In this document: positions 1-12,900 of the stretch, piece by piece | Numbering within the stretch: the first letter of the stretch is position 1 | How the letters are laid out: every line of letters begins with the position of its first letter | Assembly: GCF_029168945.1 (NCBI RefSeq) | Contig: NC_083603.1 | Location: forward strand, 42,532,396 to 42,596,395 | Reading direction: 5' to 3' | Origin: Cannabis sativa | Lineage: Eukaryota > Streptophyta > Magnoliopsida > Rosales > Cannabaceae | DNA: 64,000 nt | Made by a program: the position numbers and the translations under genes | The notes under the pieces: generated by a model | The model's database searches: none | What the model was told of the DNA's origin: nothing | Seen by the model: only the letters and a program-made list of their open reading frames with translations

Positions 1-978
1 TTTAACTCTGACCACCGATTTTAGCGGAGAAATCGTTCAATCTCAACGTTCATTAAGGTATAAATATGATTTCTGTTCATTTTATTAATGCACATTGGTA
101 TTATTTCGTTTTTGTAAATTTTTTTTAGGATTTTTTCATTTTATTAATATTATATTGTGTGTGCTATAGGTGGCCGGATTTTTAGTCGCAATTTGTCCCC
201 GGATTGCGTTTATAAGGTAAATATTTATTTACTTGATATATTATATATATGTATATATTTTGTATTTTATTATTGAATATGTGTTTATATATATGTTGTG
301 TGTATACTATTTGTGTATTTTGTGTATTTGTATTGTATATATATTTGTTGTGAATGAGAATGAGAGGTAGTAGGAATTTAATTAGTTTAGAGTTAAAGTT
401 TTTAAAATAATGGTAGTGTGATATTTAATTGATTATATATGTCTATATATATATATGTATATGTTATTTTTTAAAAAAACTATGGAAATTAGTAACTAGT
501 AACTTGCTACTTTGTTTAATAACTAGTAAGTAATTTAATAATTAAAATTTTAATTTGGTTGTATATTGAATTATGTTATAGGTTGTGTGCTAATATTTAA
601 GAGTCGATCGACATATTTCAGTGTTGATCGGATTTGCAATAGGTATATCCATCCGCTAACTTTTTGTTATTATAATTAATTATCAATGCATGCTTAGTTA
701 AGTTTGAATATCTTAAATATTCATCCGTAGTGAAGTAGGTTCTGCGAATACATGTACTGCGGTCGGATTGGTGGATAAATTTTGTATTGTTTATGTTAGT
801 TTCTTTGTTCTGTATTGTTATATTTGTTTTGTTTGTTACTTTAGGCACTTTTAAAATTTTTGGGGACGTCCAATTACAGCCGTTATGCTGCCAAAATTTC
901 GGTAGAATTTGGATCAAATTTCGGTAGAATTTAGTGTTAGTAGCATGATTATCAATTTTCTTTGTTAATGGTGTAGAT
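1..978 (+). other. CACTA internal non-coding DNA upstream of the Ulp1 gene
   Basis: AT-rich DNA with no convincing coding sequence. Segments bounded by splice-like signals (for example about 171-218, ending in AAG before GTAAAT) could be untranslated exons. The stretch 701-920 is repeated at 2781-2970 (separate entry). The minus-strand reading frame here has no recognisable content. Confidence 0.4.
701..920 (+). repeat. Internal direct repeat of the CACTA element, copy 1
   Basis: Starts AGTTTGAATATCTTAAATAT and ends near GGTAGAATTTGGAT. It matches 2781-2970 over most of its length with small gaps, and shares the conspicuous blocks CATCCGTAGTGAAGTAGG and CCGTTATGCTGCCAAAATTT. Copy 1 lies 5' of the first coding exon, copy 2 inside an intron of the same gene. 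Confidence 0.75.
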
Positions 979-3900
979 ATGACCAACTCGAGTTCAGGAT
1001 CTGATTCAGACCCAGAGGCAAAGTGTCCAACAGTAATACCTACAAGAGGGCCTACTCAAATGAATGAAATATCCAAGCTAATGGATCAAGGCAAAAGAGT
1101 GGCCCTCGAGGTTAATGACAAAGGACAATACTGCGGGAAAAGCTATGCTAAGCTCGTATCCACTCTAGGTGTCAGATGCCGGCAGACGATAGGGTTGTCC
1201 TATAAAAACTGGAAAGAAGTCAACCCGACTCTGAAAAATAAAGTTTGGAACGACATACAAGTAAGCTGTTATTTGTTAGAATTTTGATTTGTTTTTCTAT
1301 TAATTCAAATGTTCACTCTAACCGTGTTTGTTTCCCTTCAAACTAGACGGGGTTCATTGTGCCGGACTCCTTCAAACATGATTGTCTCATCCTAGCTGGG
1401 AAGTTAATGAAAGACTTCAAGAATAGGATGACAAAAGACATCATAATGCCCGCGTTGCAAGAGAAGGATCTGGGACGACTGGCACAAGTCCCTGAAAAGC
1501 ACCCCGAGATCGACGCTGCTGATTGGTGCACTTTTGTTGAAAGTCGACTAACTCCTGAATTTCAGGTACGCTAATTATATTAACACTAAGATAAACTCTT
1601 AAATACAAGTACATGTATCTAATGTATTTTTTTGGCATTGTAGGAATTGAGTAAGGTGCAACGTGAACGTTCATCGAAAATTCAATCCAGACATCGTAGT
1701 GGTCGGAGTGGAATGGTGAACGTACGGGAAGCTGTGGTAAGTAATGCTTAAAATTTAATGTGCTATAATTTGCTATAAAATTTAATTGGTACTCATTTAA
1801 TTGTTATAACGTGATGTAGAAAAAGGATCTCGAAGTTGCAGATCCCCCCCGCCACCGTGTTTGGATTAAATCTCGCACCAAGAGTCGAAAACTTGTCACT
1901 GATTACGACAAGGAAATTGCAGAGAAGATAGTAAGTATATATTAATCCTTAATTCAGTTCTACTCATGAGTTAGTGTATATAATTCATATACTAATTGCT
2001 TGAATATATGCGTGCATTAGGCTCAATTAGAGGAGAAGCTTAGTCAGGGACAAAGTCAGGTCCAGGGCCAAAACGATATCCTGACGCAGGCGCTCGGGAC
2101 ACCAGAGCATCCTGGACGTGTCAGGGCTACTGGGTATGCTATTACTTGAAATGTTATTTATTTAGTTACACAAATAAAATCGTAGCTAATTTGCATTTTA
2201 TGATTTGTAGGTTCCTGACCAGGGCATCTCAACTGTTCGGCAGGAAGAAAAGGGAAGTGTCTGATGTTGTGGCTCGGCAAGCGAAGGAGATTGAAAAATT
2301 AAAAGCCGAAGTCCAATCCCTTAAGCAGCAGAGAAACGCTGCCGAACAAGAGGAAGAAGGAGAGGTGGCTGGTGAGGCGTATGTTCCACAACCATACGCT
2401 CCTCAGGATGAGGTACAACCACAAACTTATGCTGAGGAGTTTATTTCCCTCAACGACCAAGGTATCCTGTACAATTTCGATGACCATGCGGCCCTTAATC
2501 AGCAAGTACATCTTTGCTATGACAACATCGACAACATTGTGGCCCGAGGGTATTTGTACGAGCATGTTGGTATAATCCAAGTTCACTGCCAGAACTACGA
2601 TGATTCACATGCCCGGATTATGGTTTTGGAAATCCTGCAAGAGGACGCTGAAATCCCAGTCCCAATTGAAGAGTGCAGATATGTTAGGGAAGTATACCAG
2701 ATGTTCCTTCCTTGGCCTAAACACTTAATTCTAACAACCGAGGTAACTTCTCTTATAAATTAATTATTAATGATTAATGGAGTTTGAATATCTTCAATAT
2801 TCATCCGTAGTGAAGTAGGTTCTGCGAATATATATGCTACGGTGGGATGGATGAAAAAACTACTGTTATATATGTGTTATTTGTCGTTATACAGGCATGT
2901 TTAAAATTTTTGGGGTCATTCAATTACAACCGTTATGCTGCCAAAATTTCGGTAGAATTTGGATAAAATTTGATATATACATTATGTTCTGTTTTGTTTA
3001 GGGTCCACTCGCTCAACCGCCCTCAAGACGTGATGCGTCAAAGGGGAAAGCTCCGATGCTTTCTCCACAAGGCCGTGGTGCACGGGAAGATGACTTGTTA
3101 ACGGAAGAGAAGATGGCGTTGATCCCTAATTCGCTAAAATGGATGATTCATGAATTCCTGAGGCTCAAAGATAAACGTGATATAATCACAATTCCTGTCC
3201 CCCGAGGATTCATTGCACCGCGTACCCAGATCACGTTATCTGGAGAGGATTTGCAGCAGGTTGCTACATGTGATTACATTGGCAACCAGGGAATGTTGTT
3301 TGGAATGATGTATACTCTTCTTTAATCTAATTAACCTTATATCAAATTATAGTCAAATTATTATAAGACACTAACACTTTTTTTGGCAGGCACATATGGG
3401 AGAGCATCAACGGTCTGAGGAAAATTTTCAAGTTTTACGACCCAGAGCTTCTCATAGTGCATGGGATCACCGATGAAGAAAAGAGTCAGTCTTTTGACGA
3501 TGCGGCAAGACGATTGGCTAATTGGTTATCATTAATGAATAACAACCACCAAATATTCTTTATTCCTTGGAATATTGGGTAAACTTTATTAAATTCTTTA
3601 GTGCTAATTGTTCATTTCTATATTATGTCTTCAAATTATTTTTATACTATCTTACTTATATTCCAATATAATTTTCTAGGATGCATTGGACGCTAGTGGT
3701 GGTTACGCCAAGGAAAATTATCCATTTAAACCCTTTAAGTGGTCGCCCGTTTCCCGAAGTAATAGAACAAATGATTGGAAGGTAATTATTTAATGACTTC
3801 TTATGTAACGAATTTAAATTAACTAACGAATTAAAATGCTAATATAATTTTCCAAAATAGGGCATTCATGTATATAGGGAACGCACATGAGTATCTTGGC

Positions 3901-6900
3901 CCGTGGCTAGGAATTAACCAAGCAAACTGCCCAAGACAACCTAAAAGCCAAGAATGCGGTTTTTATGTTTTGAAATATATCACTGACATCGTCGCACGTG
4001 CCAACCCCAGCCGTTACATACAAGATCAAAAAGTTGTAAGTTTTAATTATTGATTATAGTATATAATGTAATGACCGCTCTAGTAATGTGGATTAGAAAA
4101 GGCAATTAGCACTAATTTTTATTATTTTATTATTATTTGTGAATTAATTTTAAATGTGGACCCCAATATTTAGAAATAAATATTAGAGTTATAATTTCTC
4201 AATTTCGGAGATTTTATTAAACTCTAGGGGTGTTATTTAGCTTATATGTGAAATATGTTAATTTTGTAATTTTTGCTCGTCGACAACGGAAAATGCGATG
4301 GATGGCTAGATTGATCACATGGGTAAGTTTAGAACCCTATTTCACAGTGGGAAATATTTTAGAGAAAATTAATTATCGGGATTGAGCGGGGTTATGGAAT
4401 TGACCATTTTGCCCCTAGTTTCAAAGAAATACCCTAGTTTAAGTCTAAGGGCATTTTAGTCTTTTGTTAATGGTGGATTAGGTGGCTGCCATGAGTGTGT
4501 GACACCTAGCACTTTAATTTTCAGCCAAGGATTAATCAATCCTTTTCCCAATTTGGAAAATCAAAGAAAAGAAATTAGAAGAAAACATTTCCTCTTGAAC
4601 TCTCTCTCTCTTTCTATTCGGCTGAGGCAAACCAAGGATCAAACCTGAAATTTTTCCTTCCATTTCCTTGAATCTAAGCTAGGATTCAAAGTGGTTTTAT
4701 CTAAGGTAAGCCCTAGAACTCTTGCTTATGTAATTTTTGAGCTTTTTACTTAGTTTGAGCATGTGATTTTGGGAGTAAGTGGCTGTTAGGTTTTAAAGTG
4801 TTTAAGGTTCGAATTTTAGGGTTTAGTTGAGTTGATTCTAAGTCCTAGCTGCTGGTTTTAATGGTTGTAGATGGTTTTTATGCAATTTTAGGTTTAAAGT
4901 TCAAAGCTTTGTTCATTAATGGCAACTTGAGTTGTAATGGTTTATTCTGTGAATTACTGCCTGGAAATCATTGTGTATGCATTGTATAGGTATACTGGAG
5001 AGTTTGGTTAAGTTTGGGCTTGATTTGAATTAAGGGGGAAGATTTTTTGGTTCCCAGCAGATGAACCGGAATTCCGGTTCTGGGTGGTCTGTACCAACCT
5101 GGCCGACCAGGTTGGTGACCCGAGCAGGGATGCCGGTTGGGAACCGGTCTACCTGTTGGGGGATTTTCCAGAACCCTAGTTTTGGCCAATTTTGAGATAT
5201 TTAGGGTATTGCCATGAGGTTTATTGATAGGGAAACTTTTAGTTTCAAGTTTTAAGTCCCGGAAAGTGATTTAGCGAGTCACTCATCTGTATTACCATTA
5301 TTGTGATTAGGGCATCCATCTAGCACGTGAATTCCGTTCAGGTCGGCCAGCACACTTGAATTCGGAAAACAGGTAAGAACTGTGTATAATGTATGATGTG
5401 ATTATCTGAATGTGTGTATATGTGTTTATATATGCATGCTTGAATTATGTTAAACACTACCAACACTTGTATGATTAAGTTATAGAGTGTATTGGTGCAG
5501 TGATTGTTGTTGATTTGAGTACGATACAGTGATACCAACACAAGCATATGAAAATGCTAAGGTGTGTGGTACATCACTCAGTGTTACTCAGTGATCGGGA
5601 TAAACCCTACCAACACTCGTACAGTGAGGTACGATGTGTATGTGGTATAGTGGTTGTACCCTGGTATTGAACGTTCATACTCATCTGTTAAGCTCTGTAA
5701 ATAGGTGTATGGGCGCCTATTTACAGGTCGGAAATTATATGGTATGTTATATGCATTTCTTACTGAGTCTGTTGACTCACAGTTTCTGCTTCCATGTGTA
5801 GGTAAAGGAAAGGCGAAGGCTGAACAGGAATGAACCTGAGCTCGGGTGAGATTGTACATGTCAAGCAGCGCGACCTGGAGAGTTCGGTCTCGGGACATCT
5901 GGGTATTATATTTTGAAAGTCGCTGTGCGACCTGTGAATGATGTATTTTGAAATGTAAAGTTTAAAAAGTAAATTTTACAAAGTTTGAAATCGGGATCCC
6001 GAGATTTGTAAATATTATATTATATTACAAAGTTTAATATTTAAAGCAAAAGTTTTAATTTGACACGTTTTTCGAGAAATTTCTTTGATTAGCAAAGCTT
6101 GCACAATGATTAAAAAAAAGCACTGTAGCGTGCCTTAGCATTAGGGCGTTACAATTTTGGTATCAGAGCCGCCAGGTTTGTCTACCGAAGCTTGCTATGA
6201 CATGTACAATCTTCATCAGAGAAAGCTCGGTTCACGGTTCAGTAAGCCCGTACTTGTTTAGTATTTTAAATAAATGTGAATGAGAAAGCATGTTAGGAAG
6301 CATATTAGATTTAAATTAAATATATTTCTTTAAAAAGAAAAGAAAGTGTGTTGCCTTTAAGTTATTAAGAGCGGTGTTAATTTTGATCGCTGTCTAACCT
6401 GCCTGGCTTATGGATTCGCAGGCTAAGTCCTATTAAATGGACGCCCCGCGAAATACAAGAAGTCAGGGTGGCATGGTTGAGACCGGAGGTGGTCAGGGGA
6501 ATCCTCAAAATCCTCGTGGTCGCGGCCGTGGCCGTGGCAGAGCTCAGGGTGGTCGCCCTGTAAATCCACCTCAAGCTCCTCCTGACTGGGAGCAAAGATT
6601 TGCTGAAATGCAAGAGAGAATTCGTCAGCAAGATGAAGAGATCCAAAGATTGAGGCAGCAGTGTCCTCCTGCCGTGCCTCCTCAAGAAGTTCAGGCCGTT
6701 GCGGTTCCAGCGGTGCCAGCAGAACAACCTGTTGTTGGCAACCGTATGGAACCGTTGTAAGAAAGATTTCGGAAACAGGCACCTCCAGTGTTTCTGGGAG
6801 GCCCTGATGTGATGAAGGCCGAGCAATGGCTTTCGATGATTGAGCGTATTCTCAACTTCATGGGAGTGGTTGGAAATGACCGGGTGACCTGCGCCACTTT

Positions 6901-9900
6901 CCAGTTTCAGGAAGATGCCCTCGTGTGGTGGGAATTGATAACCCTCACTCGGGACGTCACACTGATGACCTGGGAAGAATTTAGGGAGTTATTTAACTCC
7001 AAGTATTACAACGAAGCGGTCCGCAGTGCAAAGCGGAAAGAGTTCACTGATCTAGTTCAGACTGAGGGAATGTCAGTCACTGAGTACACAACGAAATTTG
7101 ATCGGTTGGCTAAGCTGGCGGCAGGAATTGTGCCCACGGACTTCAGTAAGAAAGAAAAATACTTAGCGGGTTTGAGTGCAAAGATCCGGCATGATTTGGT
7201 TATTACCACTACTGAAGCAACCACGTATGCAGATATGGTTGAGAAGGCTTTGAGAGCCGAGGGTGCAGTAAAATTTCTTCAGGAGCCCCGGGTGACTCCG
7301 AGTGTTGGTGGAACCCCCACTGTTCCTACTCCTGTTTATGGTAGGGATGGTGGTGACTCCACCATTGAGCAGAAAAGAAAAGTTGTTCCAGCTTCTGGTG
7401 GCTCGGGGCAAAGCAAGCGGTTCCGTGGGAACCAAGGCAGAGGAGGACGCCAGGGTTATTCTTATCCTGAGTGTCCAAGGTGCAAGAAACATCATCCGGG
7501 AGAGTGTAACCGGAAGACATGCTTCCTGTGTGGCATGGTGGGGCATTTCAAGAAAGATTGCCCCCAGGCAAAGAAAGAGGAGCCGAAAGCCGAGGTGAAA
7601 CCGGTTCCTGCTCGTGTATTTGCCATTACCCAAGCTGATGCTGCAGCCAGTCCTTCTGTTGTGACAGGTCAGCTTCCCGTCAACAACTTGTTATTTACAG
7701 TATTATTTGACTCGGGAGCTACACGTTCATATGTGGCTACAAGAGTGATTGATCTTTTGGGTAGGCCTTGTGACATTTTAGAAAGGGGGTTTGGAACCCT
7801 AATGCCTAGCGGGGAATTGGTTATCTCTAATAGGCGCATTAGGTCTATGCCGATTAGGATCGAGGATAGGGAATTGAATACTGATCTTATAGAATTGAAA
7901 TTAACTGAGTTTGATATTATACTGGGAATGGATTTTCTATCCAAGTATTCAGCCAGTATAGATTGTAGGCGTAAAATGGTGACTTTTCAGCCGGAAGGTG
8001 AAGACCCATTTGTTTATGTTGAATCGGTTCAGGGGTCTCGGATCCCGGTTATTTCTGTGTTGAGAGCTAGGGATTTACTATGCAATGGTTGTGTAGGATT
8101 TCTAGCGGTAGTTTTTGACTCCAGCAGACCTGAAACATTTGGGCCTGAGGTAGTCCGGGTGGTGAAAGATTTTCTTGATGTGTTTCCCGAGGAATTGCCG
8201 GGATTGCCGCCACAGCGAGAGATTGACTTTGTAATTGATTTGGTACCTGGAGTCGAACCTGTTTCTAAAGCTCCATATAGGATGGCTCCAGCAGAACTCA
8301 AGGAGCTTAAGTTACAACTTCAGGGGATGCTTGATATTGGGTTTATTCGACCCAGTGTATCGCCCTGGGGAGCTCCGGTTCTTTTTGTGAAAAAGAAAGA
8401 TGGTTCCCTCAGAATGTGTATTGATTATCGGGAATTAAACAAGCTGACGATTAAGAACGAGTACCCGTTGCCTAGGATCGATGATCTGTTCGATCAGCTT
8501 CAGGGAAAGACAGTGTTTTCGAAGATTGATTTACGGTCTGGTTATCATCAACTCAGAATTCGGGAGGAGGACATACCGAAGACTGCTTTTAGAACCAGAT
8601 ATGGTCATTATGAGTTTCTAGTAATGTCGTTCGGATTAACTAATGCTCCTGCGGCCTTTATGGATCTTATGAATAGGGTGTTCAAGGATTTCCTCGATAA
8701 CTGCGTTATAGTGTTTATCGATGATATTCTTGTATACTCTCAGTCAGAAGAGGAGCACGAGCATCATCTTCGAATGGTGTTACAACGACTTAGGGACCAC
8801 AAGCTTTATGCCAAGTTTAAAAAGTGTGAGTTCTGGTTGTCCGAGGTGTCCTTTCTGGGTCATATTGTTGGGAAAAATGGAATTATGGTCGATCCAAATA
8901 AGATAGAATCAGTGAAAAATTGGCCGAGGCCCAAGTCTGTGACAGAAGTTCGTAGCTTTCTCGGGTTAGCAGGGTATTATCGACGTTTCGTCGAAGGATT
9001 TTCAAAACTTTCTATGCCCCTAACCGAATTGACCAAGAAAAATCAAAGATTTGTGTGGTCAGATAAGTGTGAGTCAAGCTTTCAGGAGTTGAAGCAGCGT
9101 TTGATAACAGCTCCGGTGTTAGCTTTGCCATCAGATCAAGAGAAATTTGTTGTTTATTGTGATGCATCCAGACAAGGTCTGGGATGTGTTCTGATGCAAG
9201 CTGACAGAGTCATAGCTTATGCCTCTCGCCAACTGAAGGATTATGAGCAGCGTTACCCAACTCATGATTTGGAACTCGCTGCCGTGGTTTTTGCTTTAAA
9301 GATATGGCGACATTATCTTTACGGTGAAAAATGTGAGATTTATACTGATCATAAAAGTCTTAAATACTTTTTCACCCAAAAAGATTTGAATATGAGGCAG
9401 AGAAGGTGGTTGGAGTTAGTTAAAGACTACGATTGTGAAATACTGTATCACCCCGGGAAAGCCAATGTTGTGGCCGATGCTCTAAGCAGAAAAGGTCCCG
9501 GTCAAGTGTGTACTACAATTATGATAGCTCCTCAACTAGCCTCACAAATGGTTAGTGCAGGAATTGAGTTGGTGGTCGGGAAATTACATAATTTAACCCT
9601 CCAATCTGATCTGTTGGAGAGAATCAGAAAGGCACAACTAGAAGATCCCGAGCTAGTTAAAGTTCGAGATGAAGTAGTGGCTGGTCGGCCTAGAAGTTTT
9701 TCAGTCTCGAGTAATGGAATGTTGTTATATAAAGCTCGAGTTTGTGTACCTAGTGATGATGAGCTTAAGAAAGAGATACTTGATGAAGCTCACACCACGC
9801 CATATTCGTTGCATCCGGGAACCACCAAGATGTATCAGGATTTAAAACCCTACTTCTGGTGGTATGGGATGAAAAGAGACGTGGTGGACTATGTGTCCAA

Positions 9901-12900
9901 GTGCTTAACCTGCCAGCAGATTAAGGCTGAACATCAGAGGCCGGCAGGGTTATTGCAACCTTTAGTCCTTCCAGAATGGAAGTGGGAGGACATCGCAATG
10001 GACTTTGTAACTGGATTACCTAGAACTACAGGGATGTATGATTCTGTATGGGTCATTGTGGATAGATTTACAAAGTCGGCTCACTTTCTACCAGTGAAAG
10101 TTACCTATTCAGTGGATCAGTATGCTGAATTATATGTGAAGGAGATAGTTCGTCTCCATGGAGCCCCTAAATCTATTGTATCAGATAGGGATCCAAAGTT
10201 CACATCAAAGTTTTGGGTGAGTCTTCAGAAGGCTATGGGTACCAAGTTAAAGTTTAGTACAGCCTTTCACCCTCAGACTGATGGTCAGTCAGAAAGAACT
10301 ATCCAGATTTTGGAAGACATACTGCGAGCTTGTGTCATGGACTTTGAGGGTTCATGGAGTAAGTACTTGCCTTTAATTGAATTCTCCTACAACAACAGCT
10401 ACCAAAGTACAATAGGGATGGCCCCCTATGAGATGTTATATGGTAGAAAATGTCGTTCTCCTATTCATTGGGACGAGACAGGAGAAAGGAAGTACCTGGG
10501 TCCAGAGTTAGTGCAAAGGACCAATGAAGCTATTGATAAGATCAAGACTCGGATGCTTGCTTCTCAAAGCAGGCAGAAAAGTTATGCTGATCCGAAGCGC
10601 AGAGATATCACATTTCAGGCAGGGGAACATGTTTTCCTGCGAGTTTCACCCATGAAGGGTATTAGGCGCTTCGGGAAGAAGGGTAAGTTAAGCCCTAGGT
10701 TCATTGGGCCATTTCAGATACTCGAGAAGGTCGGGCAGGTAGCGTATCGGCTAGCCTTACCACCAGCATTATCAGCTGTTCATGACGTATTTCACATCTC
10801 TATGTTAAGGAAATACGTGTCAGACCCGACTCATGTCTTGAGTTATGAAGCCCTTGAACTACAACCAGACTTATCCTATGAAGAGCAACCTGTTCAGATT
10901 CTGGATAGAAAAGAAAAAGTTCTTCGCAACAAGACTATTGCACTGGTTAAGGTGCTCTGGAGGAACAGTAAGGTGGAAGAAGCCACCTGGGAATTGGAGT
11001 CAGATATGAGGACTCAACATCCAGAGCTATTCAGGTTAGATTTCGGGGACGAAATCCTATTAACGGGGGGATAATTGTAATGACCGCTCTAGTAATGTGG
11101 ATTAGAAAAGGCAATTAGCACTAATTTTTATCATTTTATTATTATTTGTGAATTAATTTTAAATGTGGACCCCAATATTTAGAAATAAATATTAGAGTTA
11201 TAATTTCTCAATTTCGGAGATTTTATTAAACTCTAGGGGTGTTATTTAGCTTATATGTGAAATATGTTAATTTTGTAATTTTTGCTCGGCGACAACGGAA
11301 AATGCGATGGATGGCTAGATTGATCACATGGGTAAATTTAGAACCCTATTTCATAGTGGGAAATATTTTAGAGAAAATTAATTATCAGGATTGAGCGGGG
11401 TTATGGAATTGACCATTTTGCCCCTAGTTTCAAAGAAATACCCTAGTTTAAGTCTAAGGGCATTTTAGTCTTTTGTTAATGGTGGATTAGGTGGCTGCCA
11501 TGAGTGTGTGACACCTAGCACTTTAATTTTCAGCCAAGGATTAATCAATCCTTTTCCCAATTTGGAAAATCAAAGAAAAGAAATTAGAAGAAAACATTTC
11601 CTCTTGAACTCTCTCTCTCTTTCTATTCGGCTGAGGCAAACCAAGGATCAAACCTGAAATTTTTCCTTCCATTTCCTTGAATCTAAGCTAGGATTCAAAG
11701 TGGTTTTATCTAAGGTAAGCCCTAGAACTCTTGTTTATGTAATTTTTGAGCTTTTTACTTAGTTTGAGCATGTGATTTTGGGAGTAAGTGGCTGTTAGGT
11801 TTTAAAGTGTTTAAGGTTCGAATTTTAGGGTTTAGTTGAGTTGATTCTAAGTCCTAGCTGCTGGTTTTAATGGTTGTAGATGGTTTTTATGCAATTTTAG
11901 GTTTAAAGTTCAAAGCTTTGTTCATTAATGGCAACTTGAGTTGTAATGGTTTATTCTGTGAATTACTGCCTGGAAATCATTGTGTATGCATTGTATAGGT
12001 ATACTGGAGAGTTTGGTTAAGTTTGGGCTTGATTTGAATTAAGGGGGAAGATTTTTTGGTTCCCAGCAGATGAACCGGAATTCCGGTTCTGGGTGGTCTG
12101 TACCAACCGGTCGACCGGTTGGTGACCCAGAACCGGGATGCCGGTTGGGAACCGGTCTACCTGTTGGGGGATTTTCCAGAACCCTAGTTTTGGCCAATTT
12201 TGAGATATTTAGGGTATTGCCATGAGGTTTATTGATAGGGAAACTTTTAGTTTCAAGTTTTAAGTCCCGGAAAGTGATTTAGCGAGTCACTCATCTGTAT
12301 TACCATTATTGTGATTAGGGCATCCATCTAGCACGTGAATTCCGTTCAGGTCGGCCAAAGACACTTGAATTCGGAAAACAGGTAAGAACTGTGTATAATG
12401 TATGATGTGATTATCTGAATGTGTGTATATGTGTTTATATATGCATGCTTGAATTATGTTAAACACTACCAACACTTGTATGATTAAGTTATAGAGTGTA
12501 TTGGTGCAGTGATTGTTGTTGATTTGAGTACGATACAGTGATACCAACACAAGCATATGAAAATGCTAAGGTGTGTGGTACATCACTCAGTGTTACTCAG
12601 TGATCGGGATAAACCCTACCAACACTCGTACAGTGAGGTACGATGTGTATGTGGTATAGTGGTTGTACCCTGGTATTGAACGTTCATACTCATCTGTTAA
12701 GCTCTGTAAATAGGTCTATGGGCGCCTAATTACAGGTCGGAAATTATATGGTATGTTATATGCATTTCTTACTGAGTCTGTTGACTCACAGTTTCTGCTT
12801 CCATGTGTAGGTAAAGGAAAGGCGAAGGCTGAACAGGAATGAACCTGAGCTCGGGTGAGATTGTACATGTCAAGCAGCGCGACCTGGAGAGTTCGGTCTC

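Noticed and set aside
618..986. 122-codon minus-strand open frame
   Set aside because: AT-rich, low-complexity composition; it covers the 5' repeat of the CACTA element and shows no domain.
7163..7633. Long minus-strand frames opposite gypsy gag-pol
   Set aside because: Mirror frames of a strong plus-strand coding region, with no independent signature.
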